Notes under the pieces: generated by a model
Databases searched by the model: none
Told to the model about the DNA's origin: nothing
Seen by the model: only the letters and a program-made list of their open reading frames with translations
Made by a program: the position numbers and the translations under genes
Origin: Verrucomicrobiaceae bacterium UBA2429
GTDB taxonomy: Bacteria > Verrucomicrobiota > Verrucomicrobiia > Verrucomicrobiales > Verrucomicrobiaceae
DNA: 64,000 nt
Direction: 5' to 3'
NCBI GenBank assembly: GCA_002343505.1
Contig: DDQZ01000102.1
Span: 85,435 to 149,434 of the forward strand
Part shown: positions 1 to 8,621 of the stretch, piece after piece
Position numbering within the stretch: position 1 is the stretch's first letter
Layout: every line of letters starts with the position of its first letter

Positions 1-640
1 AGCCGAAGGCGTGGCCGCCATAAGTCATGTTGGGCATCCAGGCGCGCAGCAGATGAGGGTCGAAGCAGGTCTGGGCGTGGAGCACCCCCGCGCAAGTCAG
101 GCGTGTGGATTCGCGGGCGACCGGATCACTCGCGCCGGCATCCGCCATGTCATCATGAAACAGCAACCACAGGCTGGAGGCGGCGCCGGCCGAGCTTCCC
201 GTGGCACCGATGCGTGTCTTGTCGATGCGCCACTCCCCGGCCTTGCTGCGCACGAATTGCAGCGCCCGCGCCGCGTCCTCGAGCGGCCACTTCACCGGCG
301 GCTTGATGCCCGCCTCATGCGCGGCGGGGACAAAGCGGTAATTGATCGCCGCCACCGACAGGCCGGCTTCGAGATACTCATTGAGACCGTAACCGGCGGC
401 GCGGTCCTTGTCCCCGCCGCGCCAGCCGCCGCCATGAATGAAAAAGATGAGCGGCGCGGGCTGCCCGGACTTGGACTGATAAAAATCGAGCACCTGCCGT
501 TCGTGCGTGCCATAGGGCACATCCGCGAAAGTGGGCGGCGGACCTTTCGCAGTCTCCTTCCTGGCCTTCTGCTGCGCCGCGGCGGGGAGAGACACGAGAA
601 ACACGAGGCCAAGCATGAGGGGAAGGCGGTGAGTGATCAT
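1..640 (-). CDS. Secreted alpha/beta hydrolase (esterase/lipase type), 3' end outside the window
   Basis: The first 213 codons of a gene that runs off the left edge. The N-terminus is a signal peptide (hydrophobic stretch about residues 7-22, ending in PAAA), so the enzyme should be exported. It shows the hormone-sensitive-lipase/BD-FAE pattern: oxyanion-hole motif HGGG at residues 69-72 and nucleophile elbow GSSAG at 148-152, with Ser150 as predicted nucleophile. The acid and histidine of the triad lie outside the window. The start is the ATG at 640; no Shine-Dalgarno is visible. It lies 53 bp downstream of a SASA esterase gene on the same strand, which suggests removal of acyl groups from polysaccharides, but the substrate is inference. 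Confidence 0.85.
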   Translation of the reverse strand, partial: MITHRLPLMLGLVFLVSLPAAAQQKARKETAKGPPPTFADVPYGTHERQVLDFYQSKSGQPAPLIFFIHGGGWRGGDKDRAAGYGLNEYLEAGLSVAAINYRFVPAAHEAGIKPPVKWPLEDAARALQFVRSKAGEWRIDKTRIGATGSSAGAASSLWLLFHDDMADAGASDPVARESTRLTCAGVLHAQTCFDPHLLRAWMPNMTYGGHAFG

Positions 641-693
641 GGCAGGCGCGGAGAACTCGTCCAAACGGCTGATGTATCAGAAAATGGGTTGAA

Positions 694-1449
694 TCACTCC
701 GGCCGGCCATTCTCCGCAGGTTTTCCGCCTTCGATCAGCGCCTTCGCCTGACGCACGAAGCGCCGGCCCAGCAGCTCATAGCCGGGCTTGGTGTAGTGGA
801 GGTCGTTGGTCATCACGCCTTTGACTTCCTTGTCGTTCAGATCATCGCAATCGACCCATGCGCCATGCGGGTCGGCCAGAGCGACGGCAACCTGGCTCTC
901 ACGCACGACTTTCCACGCGGACGGGTTGAGCTCGTCGTGGTCGCTGAGGCGGCCGATGACGACGTTCATCTCCGGGCGCTTCAGGTCGCGGCGCAGGTTG
1001 GCGATGAGTTGCTTCAAAGCGTCGGCATAAGGCGCTTGCAGCCCGGTTCTCGAGTCATTCTCGCCCTGCATCCAGCAAAAGGTGACCGAGGCTGCATTCG
1101 GGTGCTGTTTCAGCAGCTCCGCGAACTGCTCCAGGATGCGCGGGTAGAAGATGGTGCCCTTGCGCTTGTCCGCCTCGCGCGCCTTCGCGACATCGACGCC
1201 GTGCTTCGCGGCGATGTCGTTCCACTCGTCCACCCAGTAGCGAATGGGCATGCCGCCGACCGCGACCTTGATGTGGGCCACGTCCGCGCCGGGAAACAGC
1301 TTCTTCGCCTCCGGCTCGAAGCCGAGCTTCGGATCCATGCCCGCCATGTTCGACTGCCCGGTGAGGATGAAGAGATGCGCGGGCTTGTCCGCCGCGAAGG
1401 CGGAAAGCAGAGGGCAGAGTGCGAGGAGAATCAGGGCGAGGTGCTTCAT
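694..1449 (-). CDS. SASA-domain carbohydrate esterase (sialate O-acetylesterase-like)
   Basis: 251 residues with a cleavable signal peptide (about residues 1-20, ending AFAA). It has the SGNH/SASA hallmarks: GQSN at 31-34 with Ser33 as nucleophile, the WMQGEND block at 126-132, and D216-x-H218 near the C-terminus completing the triad. Members of this family (DUF303, including CE6-type acetylxylan esterases) remove acetyl groups from sugars outside the cytoplasm. Same strand as the alpha/beta hydrolase downstream and the AraC regulator upstream, so the three may form a small polysaccharide-deacylation unit. Which sugar is acted on cannot be read from the sequence. Confidence 0.85.
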   Translation of the reverse strand: MKHLALILLALCPLLSAFAADKPAHLFILTGQSNMAGMDPKLGFEPEAKKLFPGADVAHIKVAVGGMPIRYWVDEWNDIAAKHGVDVAKAREADKRKGTIFYPRILEQFAELLKQHPNAASVTFCWMQGENDSRTGLQAPYADALKQLIANLRRDLKRPEMNVVIGRLSDHDELNPSAWKVVRESQVAVALADPHGAWVDCDDLNDKEVKGVMTNDLHYTKPGYELLGRRFVRQAKALIEGGKPAENGRPE

Positions 1450-1533
1450 GGCAAGCTGGAAGAACGATCCGGATGGAAGAACGATCCGGAAAAAAGCATC
1501 TCGCAGCTCTCTGGCTGGCAGGAATTTCCTTTT

Positions 1534-2379
1534 TCAACCCCTCGGCTCCCTTCCTGCCGAAGGCCCGGGGTCGGTGGGGGTTCGGCGCTTCCCATACCGC
1601 GCGGGCGTGGTGCCGGTGCGTTGCTTGAACTGCTGGGTAAAGCTGCTCGCGTCCACGAAGCCGCAGCGCGTGGCGACTTCCGCGGCGGTGAGATCACTCT
1701 CGTCGAGCAGGCGGGCCGCCGCGAGGACACGCGTCTTGATGAGAAACTCCTGCGGCCCGATCCCGAAGGCGATGAGAAAGCGCCGCTGAAGCTGGCGCAG
1801 AGATTCGCCGCAGATTCCGGCCACCTCGCCGATGGTGATGGGCCGGGCGAAGTCACGGCGGATGATCTCCACCGCGCGCGAGACAGTCTGGAAGACGGGG
1901 AGCCTGCGGTCGTGCTCGTCGGCGCGGCGCAGGATGCCCATGATGCCTTGCACGCGCCCGCGCCGGTCGCGCAGCGGCAGCTTGGTCACGAGATACCAGT
2001 CGGGCATGCCCTGCCGGTCCCACCACAGCTCCATGCGCTCGATGGCCGGCGCCCGGCCCCGCAGAAGCTTCGCGTCATCGTCCACATACGCCTGTGCCAT
2101 GCTGCCGGGATTGAGGTCGAAATCCGTGCGCCCGATGAACTCGCTGTCGTCGCGCATCTGATAGCGGCCGAGAAGGCCCTTGCTGGCAAACATCAGGTGG
2201 CCTTCGCGATCCTTGGCGAAGAAGAACACCGCGGGGATGTGGTCGAAGAGTGCTTGGAAACCACACGCGGCATCGAGCTGCGAGAACCAGGCGGCGCGGC
2301 GCGCGCGCCAGCGCTGGATTTCCGCCAGGGAACGCCGCGACTGCCGGGACCGGGGCTGGAGGGGTGTCGCGTTTCGCAT
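1534..2379 (-). CDS. AraC-family transcriptional regulator with N-terminal PAS domain
   Basis: 281 residues. About residues 38-150 look like a PAS sensor (FDHIPAVFFFAKD, then IGRTDFDLNPG and LPLRDRRGRVQGIMGI, the usual PAS core and C-terminal strand). About 175-270 form the double helix-turn-helix of AraC/XylS proteins (ITIGEVAGICGESLRQLQRRF and LTAAEVATRCGFVDASSFTQQF). It is divergent from the beta-helix gene at 2473 with 93 bp between them and lies upstream of the esterases on its own strand, so it may control both sides. The ligand or redox signal sensed by the PAS domain is unknown. The long open frame on the opposite strand here is a shadow. Confidence 0.85.
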   Translation of the reverse strand: MRNATPLQPRSRQSRRSLAEIQRWRARRAAWFSQLDAACGFQALFDHIPAVFFFAKDREGHLMFASKGLLGRYQMRDDSEFIGRTDFDLNPGSMAQAYVDDDAKLLRGRAPAIERMELWWDRQGMPDWYLVTKLPLRDRRGRVQGIMGILRRADEHDRRLPVFQTVSRAVEIIRRDFARPITIGEVAGICGESLRQLQRRFLIAFGIGPQEFLIKTRVLAAARLLDESDLTAAEVATRCGFVDASSFTQQFKQRTGTTPARYGKRRTPTDPGPSAGREPRG

Positions 2380-2472
2380 AGTCTTTGTCGCGACAGATTG
2401 GGCAGTTCCCGGGTAGAATCAATGGCGCAACCTCCCGGCCCACTCAAAATCTGGAATCAACCATGCCAAACC

Positions 2473-3768
2473 ATGAAACAAACCATGCTCCTCCTTGTCG
2501 CTGTCACGAGTCTCTTTGCACCGTTGACGGCTTCCGCCGCCAAGCCCCCAACCGCCACGGCCGTCATCCAGGTCGTTGATTTCCTTCCAGCCGATCACGT
2601 CACTGACGGCTCCGTTTCCTACCAATCTGCAATTCAGTCCGCCATTGACGCCGTTCCCGGCACCGGCGGCACGGTTGTCTTCGCCCCCATCACTTATCGA
2701 ATCGACGACCCGGTCGGACTTCGTCTCCGCTCCAACCTGACCCTGAGCATGGAGGGCGCCACGTTCCTGCTTTCAGAAACCTGCGCCGCCGACGGCCAGC
2801 TTTTCCTCGGCCAGGGAGTCTCCGGTCTGCGCCTTGAGGGCGGGACCATCATCGGTCGCAACGACGTCTGGCTGACCGGCGTCAACATCCGCGGCGTCCA
2901 TCTCACCGGAGAGTGCCGCGACATCCGCATCCGCGACATGCACATCCGCGACCTCTCCAGCAATGGCATCGGCATCTTTGCTGCCGACGAGGAACATCCG
3001 TCCACCGATGTCTGGATCACCGACACCGTCATTGATAACTGCGCCAACGTCTATGGTGACTACCAGGCCGAGTCCAAGCGCGGCCCTGAGAAAGGCTCCA
3101 CCCGCGAGGACCAGGGCCTCATCGCTCTCTACCATGTCCACGATTTCGTCGTGCGCGGATGCCGGTTCGAGGACTCGCGCTCGGACGGCACGCACCTCTA
3201 CTATTGCCGGCGCGGACAGTTCACCGACAATCGAATCTACCGCGCCAAGATGGGCGGCTACTTCCTTGAGACCTGCCAGCATGTGCTCGCGGCCAACAAC
3301 GTCATGCGCGACAATGGCTCGCGCGGCGTCACCATCGAGCGCAAAAGCGACTTCTGCACGCTCACGGGAAACACCATCGAAGGCAGCGGCCGCGAGGGCC
3401 TTTGGATCCCGGATTCAGCCCGTTGCGTCGTGACCGGCAACGTCTTCTCATTGAACGGCCGCAAGAACAACGGCACGGAGCGCCATCATCTCTGGAATCC
3501 CAACATCACCATCAACGAGGCCCGCGGCGACAAGTTCGCGACGCCCACCGCCTCCTATCTTATCGCCGACAACATCATCGAGACCGACGCCCACCAGCTC
3601 GCCGCCATCCGCGTGGACACGCGCGAGGAGGTTCGCGACATCCTCATCCAGAACAACTTCCTGATTGGCGAGAACCGGAGCATCCGCGTCGAGGGCCCCG
3701 GCCAGGACGCCGTCACCATTCAGCAGAACCACGGGGGAAAAGTGGACCGCATCATTGACAAAGAGTGA
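2473..3768 (+). CDS. Secreted right-handed parallel beta-helix protein (pectate-lyase-like fold)
   Basis: 431 residues, starting with a signal peptide (MKQTMLLLVAVTSLFAPLTA). The body begins with the segment typical of the pectate-lyase/GH28 superfamily (SAIQSAIDAVPGTGGTVVFAP) and continues as repeated short coils rich in aligned N, I, V and G (GLRLEGGTIIGRNDVW, CTLTGNTIEGSGREGLWI, YLIADNIIETD), as in parallel beta-helices. It could be a polysaccharide lyase, glycosidase or epimerase; no catalytic set can be assigned with confidence. The frame is open far upstream to 796, but the signal peptide fixes the start at 2473. It is followed by two sulfatase genes, which fits breakdown of a sulfated or uronic-acid polymer. 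Confidence 0.8.
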   Translation: MKQTMLLLVAVTSLFAPLTASAAKPPTATAVIQVVDFLPADHVTDGSVSYQSAIQSAIDAVPGTGGTVVFAPITYRIDDPVGLRLRSNLTLSMEGATFLLSETCAADGQLFLGQGVSGLRLEGGTIIGRNDVWLTGVNIRGVHLTGECRDIRIRDMHIRDLSSNGIGIFAADEEHPSTDVWITDTVIDNCANVYGDYQAESKRGPEKGSTREDQGLIALYHVHDFVVRGCRFEDSRSDGTHLYYCRRGQFTDNRIYRAKMGGYFLETCQHVLAANNVMRDNGSRGVTIERKSDFCTLTGNTIEGSGREGLWIPDSARCVVTGNVFSLNGRKNNGTERHHLWNPNITINEARGDKFATPTASYLIADNIIETDAHQLAAIRVDTREEVRDILIQNNFLIGENRSIRVEGPGQDAVTIQQNHGGKVDRIIDKE

Positions 3769-3823
3769 CGCACTCCTCCGTGAAACCTGGCGCATTCAGT
3801 TCACTCAGCCCAATCACCAAACC

Positions 3824-5266
3824 ATGAAACACTTCTTCTCTTCTTCACGCCTTCTCTCATTCCTGTCGTCGTTTGCCCTCTTGGTTTCGCCGCTCTTCGC
3901 GGACACGAAGCCCAACTTCATCGTCATCCTCGCCGACGACCTCGGCTGGGGAGACATCAGTTGCCAGGGCGCGACGAAAATCCAGACGCCGAACATCGAC
4001 CGGCTGGCGCGGGAAGGCGCGCGCTTCACGGACGCGCATTCGCCCGCGTCGGTTTGCTCGCCATCGCGCTATGGAGTGATGACCGGACTCTCGCCGTGGC
4101 GGCTGCATCGGACCGGAAACGGCTACAAGCTTAAAAAAGACCGCCTGAACATCGCCTCGATGCTCGAAGCGCAGGGCTACCGCTCGGCGGCCATCGGAAA
4201 ATGGCATCTCGGTTACGGCAAGGACTGGAACCAGAAGCGCATCACCGGCCCGTTGGAGGTCGGGTTTAATTATCACTTCGGCGTGCCGGGGAACCACAAC
4301 GACCAGTATCGTGTCTTCATCGAGAACCACGACATCTTCGGTCGGAAACCGGGCGAGGCCTACCGCGTGGTGAACGACGGTCGCGATCTTCCCGAAGGCG
4401 TCTCGCAGCCGCGGGTGGAGGACCAGGTGGACACCACGCTCACCGCCAAAGCCGTCGGCTTCATCCGCGAGCAGAAAGACCAGCCCTTCTTTCTCTACTT
4501 CACGCCCTGCGCCTCGCACACGCACATCACACCGGCGGCGAAGTTTCGCGGCACCAGCCAGGCGGGGTTGCTCGGCGATTACATCCAGGAACTCGACGCG
4601 CATGTGGGCGATCTGCTCGCCACGCTGGATGAACTCAAGCTTTCGGAGCGCACGCTCGTCATTTTCAGCAGCGACAACGGCGGCACGCCGAACGATTTCA
4701 AAGGCTCGCAAAAAATGAATCTCAACCTCGCCAGCGAGGCCGGCGGCGTGCGCGAGAAATTCCACACGGCCAAGCAAGACGCCCGCGCGATGGGTCACTT
4801 CACCAACGGCCCCTGGCACGATGGCAAAGGCTCGCCTTACGAGGGCGGGCATCGCGTGCCGTTCATCGCGCGCTGGCCCGGCCAGATCCCCGCCGCCTCG
4901 ACTTCGGAGCAGACCATCTGCCTCACCGATCTGCTCGCCACCTTCGCCAGCATCGTGGGTGCAAAGCTGCCAGACGATGCCGGCGAGGACTCTTTCGACA
5001 TCCTGCCCGCGTTGCGCGATCCATCGCTCGCCACGCCGATCCGTCCCATCACCATTCTTCAGGCCGACACGAAGGACGACGTCCTCGCCGTGCGCTCAGG
5101 CCGCTGGAAGTTCACCGAGAGCAAGAACGGCAAGAAGAAGACGCTTTACGACCTCACGCAAGATGTCGGAGAAACCAAAGACATCGCCGCCGAGCATCCG
5201 GAAGTCGTGAAACAGCTCAGCGCCCAGCTCGCCCAGGCCCGCGAAGCCGGACGCACACGCAAATAA
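3824..5266 (+). CDS. Secreted type I sulfatase
   Basis: 480 residues with an N-terminal signal peptide (about 1-26) followed by NFIVILADDLGWGD, which holds the metal-binding aspartates of the alkaline-phosphatase superfamily. The formylglycine motif is CSPSR with Cys78, converted by a formylglycine-generating or anaerobic sulfatase-maturating enzyme that is not in this window. FSSDNGG and the IGKWHLG segment complete the usual sulfatase pattern. The family hydrolyses sulfate esters of polysaccharides or small molecules. It follows the beta-helix gene by 55 bp and precedes a second sulfatase by 19 bp, so the three are probably one transcript. The start at 3824 is chosen because the signal peptide begins there. 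Confidence 0.93.
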   Translation: MKHFFSSSRLLSFLSSFALLVSPLFADTKPNFIVILADDLGWGDISCQGATKIQTPNIDRLAREGARFTDAHSPASVCSPSRYGVMTGLSPWRLHRTGNGYKLKKDRLNIASMLEAQGYRSAAIGKWHLGYGKDWNQKRITGPLEVGFNYHFGVPGNHNDQYRVFIENHDIFGRKPGEAYRVVNDGRDLPEGVSQPRVEDQVDTTLTAKAVGFIREQKDQPFFLYFTPCASHTHITPAAKFRGTSQAGLLGDYIQELDAHVGDLLATLDELKLSERTLVIFSSDNGGTPNDFKGSQKMNLNLASEAGGVREKFHTAKQDARAMGHFTNGPWHDGKGSPYEGGHRVPFIARWPGQIPAASTSEQTICLTDLLATFASIVGAKLPDDAGEDSFDILPALRDPSLATPIRPITILQADTKDDVLAVRSGRWKFTESKNGKKKTLYDLTQDVGETKDIAAEHPEVVKQLSAQLAQAREAGRTRK

Positions 5267-5285
5267 GCCTCTGCCAGCTCCTCTC

Positions 5286-6842
5286 ATGCGCCATCTCGCC
5301 TTACTGCTTCTCTCCGTCCTCTGCGTGCCGCTGCTCGCGGCGAAACCGAACTTCGTCATCATCCTCGCGGACGACCTGGGTTATGGCGACATGCAGGCGA
5401 ACAACCCCGAGCGCGGGAAGATTCCGACACCGAACATGGACCGGCTTGCCGCCGAGGGCATGCGCTTCACGGACGGGCATTCGAGTTCCGGCTGCTGCTC
5501 GCCATCGCGCTACACGCTTCTCACGGGGCGCTATCACTGGCGCACGACGCTGCAATCCGGCATCGTCGGCGTGTGGGGAAAGCCGCTCATCTCTGCAGAC
5601 CGGCTGACGATTGGCAAACTCGCGCAGCAGCACGGCTACCGCACCGCCTGCATCGGCAAATGGCATCTCGGCAGCGACTGGCCGGTCACGCCGGAGCAAA
5701 AGGCGCTCCTCACCGGCTTTGGCGGCAAATCCGGCGGCGGGGGCGACGTTTCGACGACGATCACCGACGCACATCGCGAAGCATGGAAAGCTGTGTTTTC
5801 CCAGCGCATCCCCGGCGGGCCGACGGAGCGTGGTTTCGACGAGTACTTCGGCACCGACGTGCCCAACTGGCCGCCATATTGCTTCATTGATGGAGATCGC
5901 ACCGTCGGCATCCCGAGCGAGCTGCTGCCCGCGTCAAAGCTCGTGAAGAACCAGGCCAGCATTCAAGGTCCCGCGCTGGCAGACTGGCAGTTGGAGGGCA
6001 TTTTGCCCGCGTTGGCGACTCGCGCTGAGAAGTTCATCCAGACGCAGTCAGCGGCCAAGCAGCCCTTTTTGCTCTATCTGCCGCTCACCTCGCCGCACAC
6101 GCCGCTGGCCGTGAATGCCGAGTGGAAGGGCAAAAGCGGACTGAATAGCGATTACGCCGATTTGGTGATGGAGACGGATGCCGTGATCGGTCGCGTGCTC
6201 GACGCGCTCAAAGCTGCCGGCGTCGAAAACGACACCTTCGTGCTTTTCACCAGCGACAACGGCTGCGCGTCCTACATCGGCGTGAAGGACATGGAAAAGC
6301 AGGGTCATTTCCCCAGCGGTCCGCTGCGCGACTACAAAGCCTCCGTGTATGAAGGCGGTCATCGTGTGCCGTTTGTCGTGCGCTGGCCCGGCGTGGTCAA
6401 AGCAGGCAGCGTGTGCCAACAGCTCGTGCTGCAGGCCGACACCCTCGCCACGCTGGCCGAAATCCTCGGCACAAAGCTCCCTGACACCGCCGGCGAAGAC
6501 AGCTTCAGCCTCATGCCACTGCTCAAAGGTGAAGACCGCCCGATCCGCACCAACGCCGTCAACACCGCCTGCGGCGGCACGCCGAGCTTCCGCGATGGCT
6601 CATGGAAATACATCGCTCATGCCGAGCCCGAGCTCTACAACCTCGACGAAGACCTCGCCGAAACGATGAACGTGGCCCCGTTGCATCCCGACCGCGTCAA
6701 AGCCATGCAGGCCTCCTTTGAAAAGCTCATCCGCGCCGGCCGCAGCACGCCAGGGGCACCGCAGATGAACGACATCAAGGTCATGCGGTATCCAAAGGAA
6801 GCCGCGAAGTCGAAAGCGAAGAAGGCAGGCGGTGCGAAGTAG
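5286..6842 (+). CDS. Secreted type I sulfatase
   Basis: 518 residues with signal peptide (about 1-19) and NFVIILADDLGYGD directly after it. The formylglycine motif CSPSR has Cys71 and is preceded by another cysteine (SGCCSPSR). IGKWHLGSDW and LFTSDNGCAS supply further metal and sulfate ligands. About 35 residues longer than the sulfatase just upstream; the extra length includes a glycine-rich insertion (about 145-160) and a Lys/Ala-rich C-terminal tail. The two differ in much of their length, so they probably act on different linkages and are not a recent duplication. The 3' end is followed by an inverted repeat at 6860-6875. Confidence 0.93.
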   Translation: MRHLALLLLSVLCVPLLAAKPNFVIILADDLGYGDMQANNPERGKIPTPNMDRLAAEGMRFTDGHSSSGCCSPSRYTLLTGRYHWRTTLQSGIVGVWGKPLISADRLTIGKLAQQHGYRTACIGKWHLGSDWPVTPEQKALLTGFGGKSGGGGDVSTTITDAHREAWKAVFSQRIPGGPTERGFDEYFGTDVPNWPPYCFIDGDRTVGIPSELLPASKLVKNQASIQGPALADWQLEGILPALATRAEKFIQTQSAAKQPFLLYLPLTSPHTPLAVNAEWKGKSGLNSDYADLVMETDAVIGRVLDALKAAGVENDTFVLFTSDNGCASYIGVKDMEKQGHFPSGPLRDYKASVYEGGHRVPFVVRWPGVVKAGSVCQQLVLQADTLATLAEILGTKLPDTAGEDSFSLMPLLKGEDRPIRTNAVNTACGGTPSFRDGSWKYIAHAEPELYNLDEDLAETMNVAPLHPDRVKAMQASFEKLIRAGRSTPGAPQMNDIKVMRYPKEAAKSKAKKAGGAK

Positions 6843-6859
6843 CTCCCGCATCTGGTAGC

Positions 6860-6875
6860 GGTCAAATTTTTGACC
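6860..6875. repeat. Short perfect inverted repeat (GGTCAAA arms, 2-nt centre)
   Basis: GGTCAAA at 6860-6866 and TTTGACC at 6869-6875. It lies 18 bp after the sulfatase stop and just upstream of the TetR promoter. The two-base centre makes it a poor RNA hairpin and there is no clean T-run after it, so a dimeric repressor or activator site is at least as likely as a terminator. Confidence 0.4.
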
Positions 6876-6884
6876 AAAACCGCA

Positions 6885-6912
6885 TTGACGAGGCTGCATG
6901 TCTTGTTACATA
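6885..6912 (+). promoter_or_regulatory. Predicted sigma-70-type promoter of the TetR operon
   Basis: A -35-like TTGACG at 6885-6890 and a -10-like TACATA at 6907-6912, 16 bp apart. Transcription would begin near 6919, only about seven bases before the ATG at 6926, so the message would be leaderless or nearly so. The -10 overlaps the palindromic operator at 6910-6927. Confidence 0.4.
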
Positions 6913-6927
6913 CCGACCGGTTTGTAT
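6910..6927. promoter_or_regulatory. Palindromic TetR-type operator overlapping the tetR start codon
   Basis: ATACCGACCGGTTTGTAT is an 18-bp dyad: outer arms ATAC/GTAT, centre ACCGGT, with one mismatched dinucleotide pair between them. It has the ACCGGT core seen in operators of several TetR-family repressors (AcuR/AcrR-like sites). Its last two bases are the A and T of the ATG, and it overlaps the predicted -10. This placement indicates autorepression of the regulator and the genes behind it. Confidence 0.65.
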
Positions 6928-7552
6928 GCCAAAGAAAGCCGCCAGCAAGAAGCGCGAACGCGATCCCGAGGGGACGCGGCAGGCGCTCATTGATGCGACG
7001 GTGCGGCTGATGCTTCAGCAGGGCTTTGCCGGCACCTCGGTGGACATGATCTGCAAGGAAGCCGGGATGACGAAGGGAGGCTTCTTCCATCATTTCGAGA
7101 GCAAGGAGGCCCTTGGAAAGGCCGCGGTGGAGTGGTGGGGGCAGATGGGCGCGTCGTTTTACAACGCGGCGTGGCAGAACACCGCCATCGGAGCACTGGA
7201 GCGGCTGCATCAGATGCTCGACATCATGAGCGGTTTCACGATGAGGAAGGACGAAAACTGCGTGTGCATGGTCGGCATGATGTCGCAGGAACTGGCCTCG
7301 ACAAATCCCGTCATGCAGGCCGCCTGCGCGAAGGAGCTGCAAAGCTGGAACGACCAAGTCGCCCTAATGCTCGCCGAGGCGAAAAAGCAGCTCAAACCGG
7401 CCACGAACTTCGATCCGAAGGCTGTCGCGTGGTTTCTCAACAGCCTCTGGCAGGGATCCATGCTCGTCGGCAAGGCCGTGGACTCGCAGGCGATGATCCG
7501 CGCCAATCTCAAGCTCGCCCGCACCTTCGTGGACAGCCTCTTTGACAAGTAA
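6926..7552 (+). CDS. TetR/AcrR-family transcriptional regulator
   Basis: 208 residues. After a lysine/arginine-rich start (KKAASKKRERDPEGTRQ) comes the TetR DNA-binding region, about residues 14-60: LIDATVRLMLQQGFAGTSVDMICKEAG, then MTKGGFFHHFESKEAL, the recognition helix with the usual F-x-H-F-x-S-K-E-x-L. The C-terminal 140 residues form the variable ligand-binding and dimer domain and contain several Met and Cys. The start codon sits inside the predicted operator and no Shine-Dalgarno precedes it; no other start would keep the HTH intact. Only 6 bp separate it from the next gene, so it should be co-transcribed with and control the VOC/SRPBCC genes. The inducer is unknown. Confidence 0.92.
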   Translation: MPKKAASKKRERDPEGTRQALIDATVRLMLQQGFAGTSVDMICKEAGMTKGGFFHHFESKEALGKAAVEWWGQMGASFYNAAWQNTAIGALERLHQMLDIMSGFTMRKDENCVCMVGMMSQELASTNPVMQAACAKELQSWNDQVALMLAEAKKQLKPATNFDPKAVAWFLNSLWQGSMLVGKAVDSQAMIRANLKLARTFVDSLFDK

Positions 7553-7558
7553 ATCACC

Positions 7559-8014
7559 ATGAACACACCCACCACCTATCCTGCGCTCAGCGCCTACATC
7601 ACCGTCAAAAAAGCCGCCAAGGCCATCGAGTTCTACAAAGCCGCGTTCGATGCCAAGGAACTCTTCCGCCTCACCATGGGCGGCCCGGATTGCATCGCGC
7701 ATGCCGAGTTGTCGATCCGCGACACGCTCATCATGCTCAGCGAGGAGTTTCCCGGCATGAGCAAGTCGCCGCAAACACTCGGCGGCTCTCCCGTCACGTT
7801 TTGCCTGATCGTGGACAACGCGGATGCTGCTTTCGCCCAGGCGGTCGCGGCGGGAGCCGCGGTGCTCCGTGCGGTGGCGGATCAATTCTACGGCTTCCGC
7901 AGCGGCTGTGTCACGGATCCCTTCGGGCACATCTGGATGATCCAGCATCAGACCGAAACACTCACCCCGCAGCAGATGCAGGAGCGCATGAGCGCCATGC
8001 CCGAAGGCTGCTGA
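7559..8014 (+). CDS. VOC-superfamily protein (PhnB/glyoxalase-like)
   Basis: 151 residues with two beta-alpha-beta-beta-beta modules of the vicinal-oxygen-chelate fold: YPALSAYITVKKAAKAIEFYKAAF at the N-terminus and VTDPFGHIWMIQHQTE near the end, the pattern of PhnB-like proteins. Such proteins may be metal-dependent enzymes or antibiotic/small-molecule binding proteins; the sequence alone does not separate these. It follows the TetR gene by 6 bp, and three SRPBCC genes and a second VOC gene lie downstream. A shared small hydrophobic ligand for the whole cluster is inference. Confidence 0.85.
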   Translation: MNTPTTYPALSAYITVKKAAKAIEFYKAAFDAKELFRLTMGGPDCIAHAELSIRDTLIMLSEEFPGMSKSPQTLGGSPVTFCLIVDNADAAFAQAVAAGAAVLRAVADQFYGFRSGCVTDPFGHIWMIQHQTETLTPQQMQERMSAMPEGC

Positions 8015-8055
8015 CACCTTCAGTTCACACACTTCAACCCAACCACCACACCATC

Positions 8056-8592
8056 ATGATCAAGAAGATACTCCTCGGCCTCGTCGCCGTCATCGCCATC
8101 ATCCTCGTCGCCGCGTCTTTTCAGTCCGATGACATGACCGTCTCCCGCTCCACCACGATCCCGGCGGCGCCGGAGGCTGTTTTCAAAGTCGTGAACGACT
8201 TCCGCCTGTGGGACGCATGGTCGCCTTGGTCGAAGCTCGATCCGAACATGAAAAAGACGCTCGAAGGCCCGCCCGAGGGCGTCGGCGCGATCTATAAATG
8301 GTCCGGCAACGACGAAGTCGGCGAGGGCACGACCAGTCTCATCGCCAGCAAGCCGAACGAGGAGATCGGCATGAAGCTGCAGTTCGTGCGGCCTTTTGCG
8401 GGCGATGCCGATGTGAAGTTCACCTTCGCCGCCGAGGGCACCGGCACCAAGGTCACCTGGACCATGCAGAGCAAGAAGCCCTTCATCGGCAAGGTGGTCG
8501 GCCTCTTCATGGACTGCGAGAAGATGTGCGGCGATCAGTTCAACGAAGGCCTCGCGAATCTCGCCAAGGTTGTCGCCGCGCCGAAGCCCTGA
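8056..8592 (+). CDS. Membrane-anchored SRPBCC (polyketide cyclase/START-like) protein
   Basis: 178 residues. One hydrophobic helix at residues 5-21 (ILLGLVAVIAIILVAA) without a clear cleavage site, then an SRPBCC domain beginning with the typical VSRSTTIPAAPEAVFKVVNDFRLWDAWSPW and ending in a long C-terminal helix (CGDQFNEGLANLAKVV). The fold has a deep hydrophobic cavity, so lipid or aromatic ligand binding is likely. The start at 8056 is set by the helix and is preceded by a CA-rich leader and no Shine-Dalgarno. It is 41 bp behind the VOC gene. Confidence 0.82.
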   Translation: MIKKILLGLVAVIAIILVAASFQSDDMTVSRSTTIPAAPEAVFKVVNDFRLWDAWSPWSKLDPNMKKTLEGPPEGVGAIYKWSGNDEVGEGTTSLIASKPNEEIGMKLQFVRPFAGDADVKFTFAAEGTGTKVTWTMQSKKPFIGKVVGLFMDCEKMCGDQFNEGLANLAKVVAAPKP

Positions 8593-8621
8593 TCAAAGCC
8601 AGCCGCCCCATCCTCTGAACC

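Noticed and set aside
796..2472. Long open plus-strand frame running into the beta-helix gene
   Set aside because: It is antisense to the SASA esterase and AraC genes, whose motifs are clear; the signal peptide at 2473 marks the real start.
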